From the NCBI GenBank assembly GCA_051648405.1, contig JBOFFC010000159.1, forward strand, positions 1 to 64,000: a stretch of DNA of 64,000 bases. The letters run 5' to 3'. The notes under the pieces were generated by a model. The model did not search any database. It was not told where the DNA came from and saw only the letters and a program-made list of their open reading frames with translations. This stretch comes from JBOFFC01 sp051648405 (GTDB taxonomy: Bacteria; Planctomycetota; Planctomycetia; Pirellulales; Lacipirellulaceae). The position numbers and the translations under genes are program-made. Positions 52,478 to 61,667 of this stretch are shown here, one piece after another (the stretch's first letter is position 1; each line of letters begins with the position of its first letter).

Positions 52478-53035
52478 CTACGCCGCTCGCCGCAACCCGC
52501 CGATACCGCCGCGGCGCCGCACCTCGTCGAGCGGCAGGGGCAGCCAGCGGGGCGACCCCCCCTCGCCATCGACGACCCGCTCGAGGACCACCGTCTGCGG
52601 CGAGCACATCCGCGGCGTCAGGTACCAGACGGGGGCCATCGCCGACTCGTCGGCGTGCCGCGACAGCAGGATCAGGCCCGTTCCGGCCAAGCCATTGGCC
52701 TCGGAGCGGAGCCCGTCGGTCGGGCCCCCCGGCGCGAGCCGGATCGCGGCCCCGCTCCCCGCGAGCGCACGGTGCGTGGCGATCAGCGAGAGGGCCTCAA
52801 GCCCTTCCGGTCGCAGGTCGAACCAGTCGAGGCCCGTGTAGCAAACCCGTTCCCCTTGCGCCGCTTCGACCGCCGCGGCCAGCATCGCTTGCGTCTCGGC
52901 GATCGACTCGATCCCCAGCTCGACGATGCTGGTGATGCGGTGCTCGCGGACGATCCGCACGAGGTGCGGCTCGACGACGGTCGGTTTTGCGCCGAAAGCG
53001 CGCTTTGCGAAGCGAATCAGTGCGCCGAGCGCCAT
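52478..53035 (-). CDS. Methyltransferase-like protein of unknown function
   Basis: This 185-residue cytoplasmic protein begins MALGALIRFAKRAFGAKP. A weak class I methyltransferase pattern is seen: SIVELGIESIAETQAML (motif I-like ELG), then YTGLDWFDLRPEG (acidic end of strand 2), then LIATHRALAG. No catalytic motif is clear, and the family was not recognised. The ATG at 53035 is chosen because upstream codons look noncoding. It is alone between the kinase and the zincin-like gene. Confidence 0.55.
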   Translation of the reverse strand: MALGALIRFAKRAFGAKPTVVEPHLVRIVREHRITSIVELGIESIAETQAMLAAAVEAAQGERVCYTGLDWFDLRPEGLEALSLIATHRALAGSGAAIRLAPGGPTDGLRSEANGLAGTGLILLSRHADESAMAPVWYLTPRMCSPQTVVLERVVDGEGGSPRWLPLPLDEVRRRGGIGGLRRAA

Positions 53036-53274
53036 GCCACCCTGCCTTGCAATCCCTGCGAGGAAGCGCCCGAGAATTAGCGGCGCACAAGAAGCGACTA
53101 ACGGACAGCATCGGCTGCCGAAATCGGCGACGTGAGCGGTCGCGATCCGCCGTGCGCGGTCTGCCAACTCGACGCCGCTCGCCGAATCGACCGCGACGCC
53201 CGCCCCTTAAAGGCGCCCTCTCGTCGCCCCGCCGCGGCGGGCCGAGCCGCCGGCAAAGTCAGCCCAAACCTCCG

Positions 53275-54150
53275 CTACGGCAGGCTGGCGACGCTCGGCT
53301 GGCGCGAGGCCCGGATCACGCTCGGCCAGTGCTTGAAGTGCGCGACCCGTCGCTCCTCGGCGTCGGGGAGCGAGGCGTAGAGGCGCTCCGACAGGTCGCC
53401 CGCCGCCTGCCCGCGGCGCAGGTCGGTCAGAAACGCCCACAGCGCGGCGGTCGCCGCTCCGGGGCCGTGCAGCAAGAAGTGCGTCCACGCCCAAGCTTGC
53501 CGGTAGTCTGCCGGCGAAAGCTGAGCCAGGTCGCGCTTCGATTCCAGATCCTTGAGCGACTTCTGGCGGCCCAGTCGGAAGTCCCAGACCACTCGGTCGT
53601 AGTGGTGGGCGCCAGCCGCGCGCTCGGCGCCCGGCGCCTCGAAGTACTCGGCCAACCCCTCGTCGAGCCAAAGCGGCAGGTTCGGCAGGTCCCCGTGCAG
53701 CAATCCGTGTGTTCCCTCGTGCCTCAGGTCGATCGACAACTCCGCGTGTCGGTAAACGAGGACCGTCGCAACGTCGCCGCGCCTTACGAACAACGCCCGC
53801 CGGTAGGGCGCCGTCGGGTGAAGTGCTGCAACGGTCCGGCGGTGCTCGTCGGCGTCGCGAAGCACCAGCACCTCGATCCCTCGGCGCAGCGGGCTGATGG
53901 CGAGCACGCGGCGCAACTCCCGTTCCAGTTCGGCGAGGTCGGCCTCGGCGAGCTCCGCTTCGGCGAGCGGCGTGGTCGAACGGAACGCGAAGGGCCCGAC
54001 CTGGCGCTGATCCACCCACTCCGGTTTCCCCGCGGTCGCCGGCGCTGCTGGCGCGAGCCCCCCGAGCGCCAGCGCCGACCAGCACGCGATGCCCGCCGCG
54101 AGCGCGTCGCGCCGCGTGACAGACGGCTGGCGGCGGGGGGCGGGGGTCAT
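53275..54150 (-). CDS. Exported gluzincin-like protein (HEGTH)
   Basis: This 291-residue protein has a signal SVTRRDALAAGIACWSALAL with an RR pair resembling a Tat signal. The zinc motif is LRHEGTHGLLH (HExxH, near residue 144), followed by PLWLDEGLAEYFE, which supplies the third-ligand Glu and the conserved Tyr of gluzincins, as in DUF1570-like proteins. It is probably an extracytoplasmic metallopeptidase. Its ATG overlaps the stop of the CpsB-like gene by 4 bp, so the two are translationally coupled. Confidence 0.8.
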   Translation of the reverse strand: MTPAPRRQPSVTRRDALAAGIACWSALALGGLAPAAPATAGKPEWVDQRQVGPFAFRSTTPLAEAELAEADLAELERELRRVLAISPLRRGIEVLVLRDADEHRRTVAALHPTAPYRRALFVRRGDVATVLVYRHAELSIDLRHEGTHGLLHGDLPNLPLWLDEGLAEYFEAPGAERAAGAHHYDRVVWDFRLGRQKSLKDLESKRDLAQLSPADYRQAWAWTHFLLHGPGAATAALWAFLTDLRRGQAAGDLSERLYASLPDAEERRVAHFKHWPSVIRASRQPSVASLP

Positions 54151-54941
54151 GCGGCGGGGTGCAGCAAGCGGGACCAGACCGAACGCCGCGGGGGATCGAC
54201 CGGCGCCGCCCCGCGCGGGACGTCCTCCCCGCCGGCAACGGCCCGCGGGAAATCACTGAACCAGAGCCGCGCCGCCTGGGCGCCGGCGATCTTGGCGACT
54301 GCCTGGAAGGCCTCCGCCAAGCGGGGCCGGCGCGACTTGGCGCCGTGGGCGTCGGTCGCCACGAAGTGGATCGCGCCGCGCTTGGCCATGCGTTCGGCCA
54401 GTGCCTGGCTCGCCGGCCCCGACGCGCCGAGGAAGCTGCCGGCCGTGACCTGCATCAAGCAGCCGCGATCGACGAGGTCGTCGATCACCCCCGGCATCCG
54501 CAGCAGGCCGCCGTTCCGCTCGGGCTGCGTCAGCACGCCGACGAGCCCATTACGGTCGAGGTCGTCGAGCAAGCCGTCGATGGGCGTGTAGCGGTCGTGG
54601 GGCATCTCCAGCAACACGTGGCGCCCCTGGTCGCCGAGCGTCAGCACTTCGCCGGCCAGGACCTTTTCGACGAGCCCCTCTTCGACCCACACGTCGGCGC
54701 CCGGCAGCACGTCGATGGCGATCCCGTCGGCGCGGAGAAGGTCTCGGATTCGCTCGACCCCGCGGCGGATGTCATCTGCCGTTAGCCTGCCGAACGATCC
54801 GAGCTGGTGGGGCGTGGCGATGATCGTGTCGATCCCTTGGTCGCGCGACAGCAGCGCCATCGCGATCGACTCTTGGTGGTCGCGCGGCCCGTCGTCAAGG
54901 CCGGGCAGCAGGTGGCAGTGGAGGTCAACCAGTCGCAACAC
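54147..54941 (-). CDS. CpsB/CapC-type tyrosine-protein phosphatase (PHP fold)
   Basis: This 264-residue PHP-family phosphatase begins VLRLVDLHCHLLPGLDDGPR; the HxH and the DDGP block are the metal site of capsule regulators such as CpsB (Wzb of Gram-positives). Later His/Asp ligands include ATPHQ, and HFVATDAHG near residue 200. It dephosphorylates the tyrosine kinase that controls capsule chain length. No such kinase is in this window, although a Wzz-type protein without a kinase domain lies at the left. The GTG at 54941 is chosen as start; a longer frame is open. Confidence 0.88.
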   Translation of the reverse strand: MLRLVDLHCHLLPGLDDGPRDHQESIAMALLSRDQGIDTIIATPHQLGSFGRLTADDIRRGVERIRDLLRADGIAIDVLPGADVWVEEGLVEKVLAGEVLTLGDQGRHVLLEMPHDRYTPIDGLLDDLDRNGLVGVLTQPERNGGLLRMPGVIDDLVDRGCLMQVTAGSFLGASGPASQALAERMAKRGAIHFVATDAHGAKSRRPRLAEAFQAVAKIAGAQAARLWFSDFPRAVAGGEDVPRGAAPVDPPRRSVWSRLLHPAA

Positions 54942-55163
54942 TTCGTTTTGTCCGGCAGGTGAGCCGAACCCCGGAGGATAGCCACCCAGTGGGGAGGCCC
55001 TGTTTGGGGGCCAGACGGCGGACGCCTGGAGTGACGCGCCAGCCGTCGAGGGGGCCGCTGCGGGCAAGCCGCAGGGCCGGTCGGACTCGGGGGGGGAAGT
55101 CTAGGCGTGCGCGGGGGCTGGTCAAGGCCGAACTTGCCACCGCCGCTAGCGTCGCAATCGCGA

Positions 55164-56276
55164 TCAAAGCCCGAGCGGCCAGTCGGTTAGCAACTGCACG
55201 CCGCCCTCGGTGACAACGTAGTTCTGTTCGAGTCGTACCCCGAGCTGAAGACTCTCGTGGTACAGGCCGGGTTCGGCCGTAAAGAAGTCCCCGACCTCGA
55301 ACGTGTCGTCCCAATTCGGGTTGAGCCGCGGGGCCTCGTGCGGGGCGAGGCCCACCCCGTGCCCCAGGTGGTGGTTGAAGACCCACGGAGCAGAGCCCGC
55401 TAGCAACCGCGACACTTCCTCGAACAAGGCCTTGCAGCTAGCTCCCGGGCGGACGGTCGCCTCGACCAGAGGGAAGACCTCGGCGACGCGCTCCCAAGCC
55501 GTCTGCTGGGCCGCCGTCGGCTCGGAGACGGCAAGTGTCCGGCAATTGTCCGAGTAGTACCCGCGGTAGCCGACCCCCAGGTCGAGGACCCACAGCTCGC
55601 CGGCCTGCGCTTGGCGGTCGCGCGGGCTCCCGCCGCGGGCCCCCGCGCGGAAGTCCTGCCCGAAGTACGTGAGCGGCTCGCCGAGCGTCCGGACGGCGAC
55701 CGCTTGCAACTCTGAGTAGAGGTCGAGCTCATTGAGCCCCGGCGCAACGAGCCGCCGGGCCGCCTCGTACATCGCCCGGTTCGCCTCGTTGGCGTGGGCC
55801 AGGATCGCCAGCTCGTCGGCGTCCTTGCGGCGACGCAGTTGAAACAGGATCGGGTCGAGATCGATCCAGTCCCCCGCGAGGGCCGTCGTGAGCTGCCGCG
55901 GCGCCACGGAGAACTCGCAGGCGGCGCGGCTGGGGGCGTCGGCGACCGTGTCCAGCAGCGCTTCGATGCTGGACACGCGCTGCTCGCTCGCGTCGCGCAT
56001 CGTCGAGAGCCGGCGTTCGACGTAGGGGACGACTCGGTCGGCAACGGCGGGAGTTTCGATCGCTCGATCGGGGAGGACGAGCGTCACGCAGCCGGCGTCG
56101 TCGATCGCCGCCGTCGGGGTGAACGTCGGCGCGACCCGCGCCCCGGTGAGCCACTGGATCGACTCGGGCCTGGTCAGCACCGCGAGGCCGCACTTGCGAC
56201 GCGTCACCTCGGCGACCAGGCGCCCCTGGCGAGACTTGAGCGCCGCGCGGTCGAGCGGCAACGGAGCGAGCGGCAT
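55164..56276 (-). CDS. M24 family Xaa-Pro peptidase
   Basis: This 370-residue protein has a creatinase-like N-terminal domain (about residues 1-145) and a pita-bread catalytic domain. Metal ligands visible are Asp in WVLDLGVGYRGYYSDNCRT (DLG and D-N), His in HHLGHGVGLAPHE and Glu in FTAEPGLY and RLEQNYVV. It should remove N-terminal residues before Pro in the cytoplasm. The ATG at 56276 gives a family-like start. The DNA before it carries the structured segment described at 56328-56502. Confidence 0.88.
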   Translation of the reverse strand: MPLAPLPLDRAALKSRQGRLVAEVTRRKCGLAVLTRPESIQWLTGARVAPTFTPTAAIDDAGCVTLVLPDRAIETPAVADRVVPYVERRLSTMRDASEQRVSSIEALLDTVADAPSRAACEFSVAPRQLTTALAGDWIDLDPILFQLRRRKDADELAILAHANEANRAMYEAARRLVAPGLNELDLYSELQAVAVRTLGEPLTYFGQDFRAGARGGSPRDRQAQAGELWVLDLGVGYRGYYSDNCRTLAVSEPTAAQQTAWERVAEVFPLVEATVRPGASCKALFEEVSRLLAGSAPWVFNHHLGHGVGLAPHEAPRLNPNWDDTFEVGDFFTAEPGLYHESLQLGVRLEQNYVVTEGGVQLLTDWPLGL

Positions 56277-56407
56277 GCGTTCGTCGGTTTCTGGGGATGT
56301 CAGTTGCTGGGCGTTCGAAGGTCCGATCGTCTCACGCCGAGACGCTGCCCGAAACCCTGGCCGGTTCGAGAGTTCCGTTGACGGGCCGGCTACGGGGTCC
56401 AGCGGGA

Positions 56408-56502
56408 CCGTCTCATTGTGAGACGGCAGTCCCGCCTTGAGACGGCTGCCGGCGGTCGGCTGGCCTGGTCGGATCGCGCTCCGACGATGATCGGAGTTTT
56501 TT
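56408..56502 (+). ncRNA. Structured leader or small RNA ending in an intrinsic terminator upstream of csrA
   Basis: CCGTCTCA (56408-56415) can pair with TGAGACGG at 56419-56426 or with the second TGAGACGG at 56438-56445, so two alternative hairpins exclude each other. CGGCAG (56424-56429) pairs with CTGCCG (56446-56451). The transcript then meets CTCCGA-CGATGA-TCGGAG followed by T6, an intrinsic terminator. A further GTCTC-ACGCC-GAGAC lies upstream at 56329-56343. Existence of a transcript is inferred. Confidence 0.5.
56479..56502 (+). terminator. Intrinsic terminator in the csrA leader
   Basis: The stem CTCCGA/TCGGAG with a 6-base loop is followed by six T on the plus strand. No complete gene ends before it on that strand, so it ends either a small RNA or an attenuated csrA leader. 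Confidence 0.75.
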
Positions 56503-56693
56503 CTCGTCGCGATTATGTGGTTTTCCCGCAGCCCACAAACTCGCCAAAAGCCAGCCCGGCGTCTCGGGCGTCTGGCCGGCAAGATTGGCGCGCAGGTTGC
56601 TCCGGGGGATCCCGCACCGCTCGACGAAGCCAATTCGGCGCGTCGAACCAAACGGTGGCGGAGCCACCCCTTTTCTGGATCGGAAAGCCAACC

Positions 56694-56969
56694 ATGCTGG
56701 TCTTAAGTCGCAAAGCCGGTGAGTCGGTCTGCATCGGCGAGAACATCACGATCGAAGTCCGCCGCGTCGCCGGCAACCGCGTGACGATCGCGCTGCACGC
56801 TCCGCGCGACATCCGGATCCTGCGCGGCGAGCTGCGTGAAGCGGCCGAGGCGTTCGCGCCGACCGAGGTCACCGTTCAGCTGGACTTCGACCCGGCGACG
56901 GACGGTTCGCTCGCGGCGAGCGCGTACTGCATGCAGTGCGACCTGGCGCCGCTGGCGAAGGCCGTTTGA
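56694..56969 (+). CDS. csrA: Carbon storage regulator CsrA, copy 1
   Basis: This 91-residue RNA-binding protein has the standard N-terminus MLVLSRKAGESVCIGENITI with the conserved Arg and the beta-strand core, VTIALHAPRDIRILRGEL near residues 30-50, then an extended C-terminal tail of about 35 residues (SAYCMQCDLAPLAKAV) with Cys residues not found in usual 60-residue CsrA. It binds GGA motifs in mRNA leaders. It has a structured leader upstream and a paralogue 2.3 kb away. A GGCCGTTTGAACGGCC palindrome spans its stop. Confidence 0.92.
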   Translation: MLVLSRKAGESVCIGENITIEVRRVAGNRVTIALHAPRDIRILRGELREAAEAFAPTEVTVQLDFDPATDGSLAASAYCMQCDLAPLAKAV

Positions 56970-57099
56970 ACGGCCGCTGTCCGGCGTTGACGCTTCTTTG
57001 ATTGGCTAGTAGCGTCGGCGCTCCGCGTGCTGCCGGCGTCCAACGAGCCCCCGCAGGGAGCTAGCGACGCCGGCGCCCGCCCGTCCCCCCGGGCCGACC

Positions 57100-59109
57100 G
57101 TGCAGCGACCGTCCTCATCGACCCTGCGCGCGCGCCACGCCCCGAAGGCCGGGACGCTGCTGGCGATCGTCGTCGCGGCGTCGCTGGCGGGGTGCGCAAC
57201 CACCGATCGGTGGATCGAACGCCGGCCGCCGGCCGAAGCGGTCGCCGCGAGCTACTTGTGGGCTTCGTCCCCCGCCCCCACGTTCTCGACGACGGTGACC
57301 AAGGTCGCCGCCGCCGCAGGCATCAACCCCAACGTCGATGCCGAGCGCGAACGGTTGCTCGAATTGCTCGAGGCCGAGGTCGAGGCCCGCCCCACGCCGG
57401 AGCTCGACTTCGCGATCAGCGAGCTTTCGGCCCACGAGGCGGACCGGCTCGCGGAGTCCGACCCCGAGCGTTCGCTGGCGCTTTACGCCGACTCGCTGGT
57501 GCACGGCTACCGCGTGCTAGCCGCCGACCCCCGCAAGCGTGTGCCGGGCACCACCGCGCGCTACAACCGCTCACTCGAGTCGCTGCTGCGCGTCCTGCAC
57601 AAGCGGGGCCAGGTCCAACCCGGAGGGGGCGTGCCGCTGGCGCTGACGCACAGCGCGTGTGGGATCGTCGTCGAGCTGCACAGCCAGCGCTGGACGGCGG
57701 GCGACTTCCACGACCTCGAGTTCGCCGAGGACTTCCAGGTCCTCGGCCTGCGGAATCACTACGCCACGAGCGGCGTGGGGGTCCCGCTAATCGCCGTCCG
57801 CGAGCACCCCGACACGGACCACCCGGTCGATCGCTTCTATTGCAAGAAGCTCTGTTACCCGCTAACCGCGTTCGTGCGTGCCGACGCGACGCCCGTGGGC
57901 GCTCCGGCCGAGGGAGAGGCGTGCGGCGCCAAGCTCGTGCTCGAGCTGCACGACCCGACCGACCACAGCGCGCTCGCCGTGGGGACGAAGGCCTTGCCGC
58001 TGGCGAGCGACCTCACGACGCCGCTGGCCTACTACCTCGACCAGCCCGAACTCCACGACGAGAAAGACATCTCCACAATGGGCCTCCTGAACCCCGGCTC
58101 GGTCAAGCAGCAGCAGGGGCTCTACCTGCTCGAGCCGTACGACCCCAACCGGATCCCGGTGGTCATGGTGCACGGGCTTTGGTCGAGCCCTGCCACCTGG
58201 ATGGAGATGTTCAACGAGCTGCGCGCCGACCCGCAGCTCCGGGCGCGGTACCAGTTCTGGTTCTACCTTTACCCGACGGGGCACCCGTTCTGGGTAAGCG
58301 CCGCGCAGATGCGTGTCGATATGGCGCAGCTGCGGAACGTGTTCGACCCGAACCACACGGCGCCGGCACTCGACCAGACGGTGCTCGTCGGACACAGCAT
58401 GGGGGGCCTGCTGTCACGCTTGCAGACGGTCGATAGCGGCGACGACTTTTGGCGGATCGTGAGCGACCGACAGTTCGCCGAGCTCGACGCCGACCCGGAG
58501 GTCCGCCAGTACCTGAGCGACCTGTTCTACTTCCAGCCGAACCCTTCCGTGCGACGCGTCGTGACGATCGGCACGCCGCACCGCGGGAGCCGGTTCGCGA
58601 ACGGCTTCACGCAGTGGGTCAGCGCGAAGCTGATCGCTTTCCCGATGCAGACGATGGCGAAGCGGCAAGAGCTGTTCCGGCGGAACCCGGGGTTCTTCAA
58701 GCCCAACATCGCCGCCCGCGTGATCACGAGCATCGACTCGCTGGCGCCGAACTCCCCCGTCCTCACGACGCTCCTCGCGGCGCGCCCCGGGCCGTGGGTC
58801 AGTTACCACAACATCGTGGGGGACGTGCCGCGCAGCGGGGCGTCGGCGTGGTACTCCAACCGCGGCGACGGGGTCGTGTCGATCCAGAGCGCGCGGCTCG
58901 ACGACCTGCCGCAGCTCGAGTCGCAAGTCGTCGTCCCCGAAGACCACGTCACCCTGCACCGCCATCCGCAGAGCATCGAAGAGGTCCGGCGCGTGCTGCG
59001 TTCGCAGCTCGAGGAGATCACGCGGCCCGAGGTCGCGGCGGCGACCACGGCCCCCGTACGACGCCGCAGCGCGGTCGAGGTCGCTTCGTTCGAGTTGGCC
59101 ACGCCGTGA
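57100..59109 (+). CDS. Lipase-like alpha/beta hydrolase lipoprotein
   Basis: This 669-residue protein has a lipoprotein signal with LAGC (GTLLAIVVAASLAGCATTD). A long N-terminal helical/beta region is followed by an alpha/beta hydrolase at about residues 350-620 with the oxyanion block VVMVHGLWSSPATW, nucleophile elbow VGHSMGGLL, and candidate Asp/His at GDGVVS and EDHVTLHRHP. GTG is the start. It probably cleaves esters at the outer surface of a membrane. Neighbouring csrA genes show no link. Confidence 0.82.
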   Translation: MQRPSSSTLRARHAPKAGTLLAIVVAASLAGCATTDRWIERRPPAEAVAASYLWASSPAPTFSTTVTKVAAAAGINPNVDAERERLLELLEAEVEARPTPELDFAISELSAHEADRLAESDPERSLALYADSLVHGYRVLAADPRKRVPGTTARYNRSLESLLRVLHKRGQVQPGGGVPLALTHSACGIVVELHSQRWTAGDFHDLEFAEDFQVLGLRNHYATSGVGVPLIAVREHPDTDHPVDRFYCKKLCYPLTAFVRADATPVGAPAEGEACGAKLVLELHDPTDHSALAVGTKALPLASDLTTPLAYYLDQPELHDEKDISTMGLLNPGSVKQQQGLYLLEPYDPNRIPVVMVHGLWSSPATWMEMFNELRADPQLRARYQFWFYLYPTGHPFWVSAAQMRVDMAQLRNVFDPNHTAPALDQTVLVGHSMGGLLSRLQTVDSGDDFWRIVSDRQFAELDADPEVRQYLSDLFYFQPNPSVRRVVTIGTPHRGSRFANGFTQWVSAKLIAFPMQTMAKRQELFRRNPGFFKPNIAARVITSIDSLAPNSPVLTTLLAARPGPWVSYHNIVGDVPRSGASAWYSNRGDGVVSIQSARLDDLPQLESQVVVPEDHVTLHRHPQSIEEVRRVLRSQLEEITRPEVAAATTAPVRRRSAVEVASFELATP

Positions 59110-59304
59110 CTCGAGGCGCGGGCCAGGCCCCCTCAAGCGAGGCCCGGCCGCCGGCAGCCGGCTCAAGGGAGCGTTGCGTCAAAGTTGCTTGCCGGCCCCG
59201 GCGACGCGGGTCGGTTGACGCCCCGGGGATCGCAGCCCGACCCCGGAACGGGCGCGCTCGTTGGCTCGATCGCCCGGCGAGGTCCTGCGATCAAGTCGCG
59301 GCGG

Positions 59305-59670
59305 TTACGCCGTGACCCCGGCGCGGCGGAGGAGCATCTCGCGCAGCGGCGCGCGCTCGCCGAGGAGCTCGGGGAGGACCGTCGCCACCCGCGAGCGCGG
59401 GGCCCGGGCGAACCCGACCGAGCTCTCCGACGGCCCGCGCGACCCACGGGCGATCACCGCTGCGGGCGGCTCGTCGCTGGACTCGGCGGCGGCCGAGTCG
59501 TCGGCGACGAGCTGCTTGCGAGCCGCGACCAACTCGCCCCGGAGCACGGTCACGTCGCTCGGCGCCTCGATGCCGATGCGCACCGCCTGGCCCTTGGTCT
59601 TGATGACCGTGATCGTGATGTTGTCGCCGATCTGGATCTTCTCCGACTGCTTGCGGGTGAGGACGAGCAT
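59305..59670 (-). CDS. CsrA paralogue with long C-terminal extension
   Basis: This 121-residue CsrA has the core MLVLTRKQSEKIQIGDNITI and VRIGIEAPSDVTVLRGEL. After residue 55 comes a tail of about 65 residues rich in Ala, Ser, Glu and Arg (DDSAAAESSDEPPAAVIARG) that is not part of the CsrA fold. The Ile/Val pattern and Arg residues of the RNA-binding face are kept. The two CsrA copies differ at several core positions, so they may prefer different RNAs. Confidence 0.88.
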   Translation of the reverse strand: MLVLTRKQSEKIQIGDNITITVIKTKGQAVRIGIEAPSDVTVLRGELVAARKQLVADDSAAAESSDEPPAAVIARGSRGPSESSVGFARAPRSRVATVLPELLGERAPLREMLLRRAGVTA

Positions 59671-59998
59671 CGTGCACTCCGTTGGTTGGGCGTTGAGATT
59701 CGCCGGACGAGTTGTCGCGGGGAGCGGGCTCCAACCCGCCCCGTAGTTGGCTAGTCGCCGTGAGCGCTCCGAGCTGCAAGGCCCAAGCGTCTTCGACGAC
59801 AGACCCAATACGCACAGACCGTGCCAGAGTTCAGCGCGCTCGAAGGAAACGGCCGTTCCGCGGGGAAATCGGCCCCCGCGGGTGCCGCGGTCACGGCGCA
59901 GGGGCACGCTAGCGGTCGCAAGCTTTACAAAGCCGCGCGAAGAAACCGCCTAAGCCGCCGGGCGCAACAGCCCATGCGACGTGTCTACCGCGCTCGAG
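59671..59998. other. Intergenic region upstream of the second csrA
   Basis: This should contain the promoter of the leftward csrA paralogue. GAGAGCGGG-like stretches occur but no -10/-35 pair or RNA structure was clear. Confidence 0.4.
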
Positions 59999-60817
59999 TC
60001 AGCCGCCGCTAGACCGACTTTCGTGCCGCCGGCGCGCGATGCGGTCGCGGAGCTCCGCGGCTAGCTCGTACTGCTCGCGGGCGATCGCGTCGGCGAGCTG
60101 GTCGGAGAGGGACGCCCGCAGCTCGTACTCGGCGAGGATCGAGCCCCGCAGGTCGCGCAGCTTGGCGAGGAACTCGTCGTCGGCGTCGGTTGCCTCGACG
60201 TCGTCGAACTCGTCGTCGGGCTCGTCGTCGGGCTCGTCCTCTTCGAGGTCGTCGGCTAAGTCGAGCTCCGCAAGCACGCGCTCAATCGCCGCGATCCCGA
60301 CGTCGATCGCCGCCACCGCCGCTTCGGGATCACTGACCTCGAGCTCCGCCAGCGCTTCGGCCTGCGTCCGATGGAAGAGCACAAAGGGGCGGTACTGCTC
60401 GTGCAGGTCGATCCAGTCCTCGTCGGGGGCGTGGGCCGAACTGAAGTCCATCAGCGCCAGCGTGTGGTCGGCGTCGGCGACCGCTTCGCGGAACTCTCGC
60501 AGCGCGAGCCACGCGACCCGCCGGTGGTAGTACTGGACGAACTCGCGGTCGATCTCGCCGCAACGCGCTTCGTCGAGGTGGAAGGCGTCCCCCTCGGCTT
60601 GCGAGAGGGCCACGAGCATGTCGTAGCAGGTGGCGAAGCCGTCGGGCTTGGCGCCGTCGGGGCGGCCCGAAACCTCGAGTTGCAGCACTCCCAGATCGAC
60701 TCGCAACTGGAGGACCTGCCTCCCGTCGGCGCCGTGGGCGCGGCGGGCCGAGACTTCGCCGACCGTGTAGGGCCAATCCGCGAGCAACGAGTCGAGGTCT
60801 TGGTGCGGTTGCTTCAT
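59999..60817 (-). CDS. UVR-domain protein with acidic linker
   Basis: This 272-residue cytoplasmic protein has an unrecognised N-terminal domain (about residues 1-185), an acidic linker (DDLEEDEPDDEPDDEFDDVE) and a C-terminal UvrB/UvrC interaction motif, QLADAIAREQYELAAELRDR. UVR motifs mediate contact with UvrC, ClpC-type or McsA-type partners. It may be an adaptor. There is no DNA-repair neighbour. Confidence 0.78.
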   Translation of the reverse strand: MKQPHQDLDSLLADWPYTVGEVSARRAHGADGRQVLQLRVDLGVLQLEVSGRPDGAKPDGFATCYDMLVALSQAEGDAFHLDEARCGEIDREFVQYYHRRVAWLALREFREAVADADHTLALMDFSSAHAPDEDWIDLHEQYRPFVLFHRTQAEALAELEVSDPEAAVAAIDVGIAAIERVLAELDLADDLEEDEPDDEPDDEFDDVEATDADDEFLAKLRDLRGSILAEYELRASLSDQLADAIAREQYELAAELRDRIARRRHESRSSGG

Positions 60818-60994
60818 CGCAGCGGGTAAACAGCGGGCCGACAGCCAAGGGGGACAGGGACGCCGTTAGCGTCTTTCTCCCAGTGTACGTCAAGCCGCAC
60901 CCGAGGGGAGCGGATGGCGCGCGACGCCAACTCCCCCGGGGAAACCTGCGGCCCCCCGGCGAGCGAACGAGCGCGCGACCGGAGGCGCCCCCCG

Positions 60995-61474
60995 TTAGCC
61001 CTCGCCCCCCTCGTCGTACAGCAGGGTGTCTTGCAACAGGGCGATCTCCTCGCGGCCGTGCTCATCGACCTCGTCGAGGAGCTCGCGGATCGCGTGGCAC
61101 GACTCCTCAAACCGGTCGTCGGACCACACCGTCGGGTCGGCGACCGAAGGGGCGAGGCGATTGACGCGCTCGCGGATCCGCGCGTGCTCGGCGCGGAGGC
61201 GGCTCAGGCGCCACTGCCACTGAGGGCGGGCCTCGGCGATGTTCGCCAGGTACCCGCCGCGCTCTTCGAACACCATCAGTCGCTCGAGGTGCCGGCAGAA
61301 CGAGTCGAGCGCGAACCGCACGCTCGACTGCTTGCGATCGCGACTGGCGGACGGGGCTCGCCACTCGACCATCACCCGGAGCGCGCCCTTGATGTGCTCC
61401 AAGATCTGCTGCTCTTGAAGGTCGGGCTCGAACCGAGCCATCGCACCGGTCGTCAACGCGTTCGTCGCATACAT
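60995..61474 (-). CDS. Helical protein, possibly hemerythrin-like
   Basis: This 159-residue alpha-helical protein has His and Glu in positions reminiscent of hemerythrin (HIKGALRVM, FCRHLERLMVFEERGG, EHARIRERV, HGREEIALLQ). The match is weak and the full seven-ligand set was not verified. It is free of Cys motifs and membrane segments. The ATG at 61474 is chosen: MYATNALTTGAMARFEPDLQ; the frame is open a further 63 codons upstream, which look noncoding. It could also be a structural coiled-coil protein. Confidence 0.55.
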   Translation of the reverse strand: MYATNALTTGAMARFEPDLQEQQILEHIKGALRVMVEWRAPSASRDRKQSSVRFALDSFCRHLERLMVFEERGGYLANIAEARPQWQWRLSRLRAEHARIRERVNRLAPSVADPTVWSDDRFEESCHAIRELLDEVDEHGREEIALLQDTLLYDEGGEG

Positions 61475-61667
61475 GACCGCGCCCTCCAGGGGGACCACAG
61501 CGGGACGAAGAGACCGCCAGAACGCGGGGCGAAGGTTCGACGAACCCCTCGCCGCGTTCTGCCAGCAAGCCCGAGTATACCGAGCGGGGGCGCCCGACCA
61601 ACACGAATTCCCCCTCTGGCAACCTGGGATGGCTGGGGGGAAACGCCGGGCGAACCGCCTCAATCGG

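Larger units (their letters stand above)
56277..56693. other. Divergent region with structured leader of csrA
   Basis: This separates the M24 peptidase gene (leftward) from csrA (rightward). It holds the inverted repeats and terminator at 56328-56502. Between the terminator and csrA, no further signal is recognised. Confidence 0.5.

Noticed and set aside
59110..59304. Bidirectional terminator between the lipase-like gene and the csrA paralogue
   Set aside because: GGCCGCCGGCAGCCGG-type stems exist but no T-run follows on either strand.
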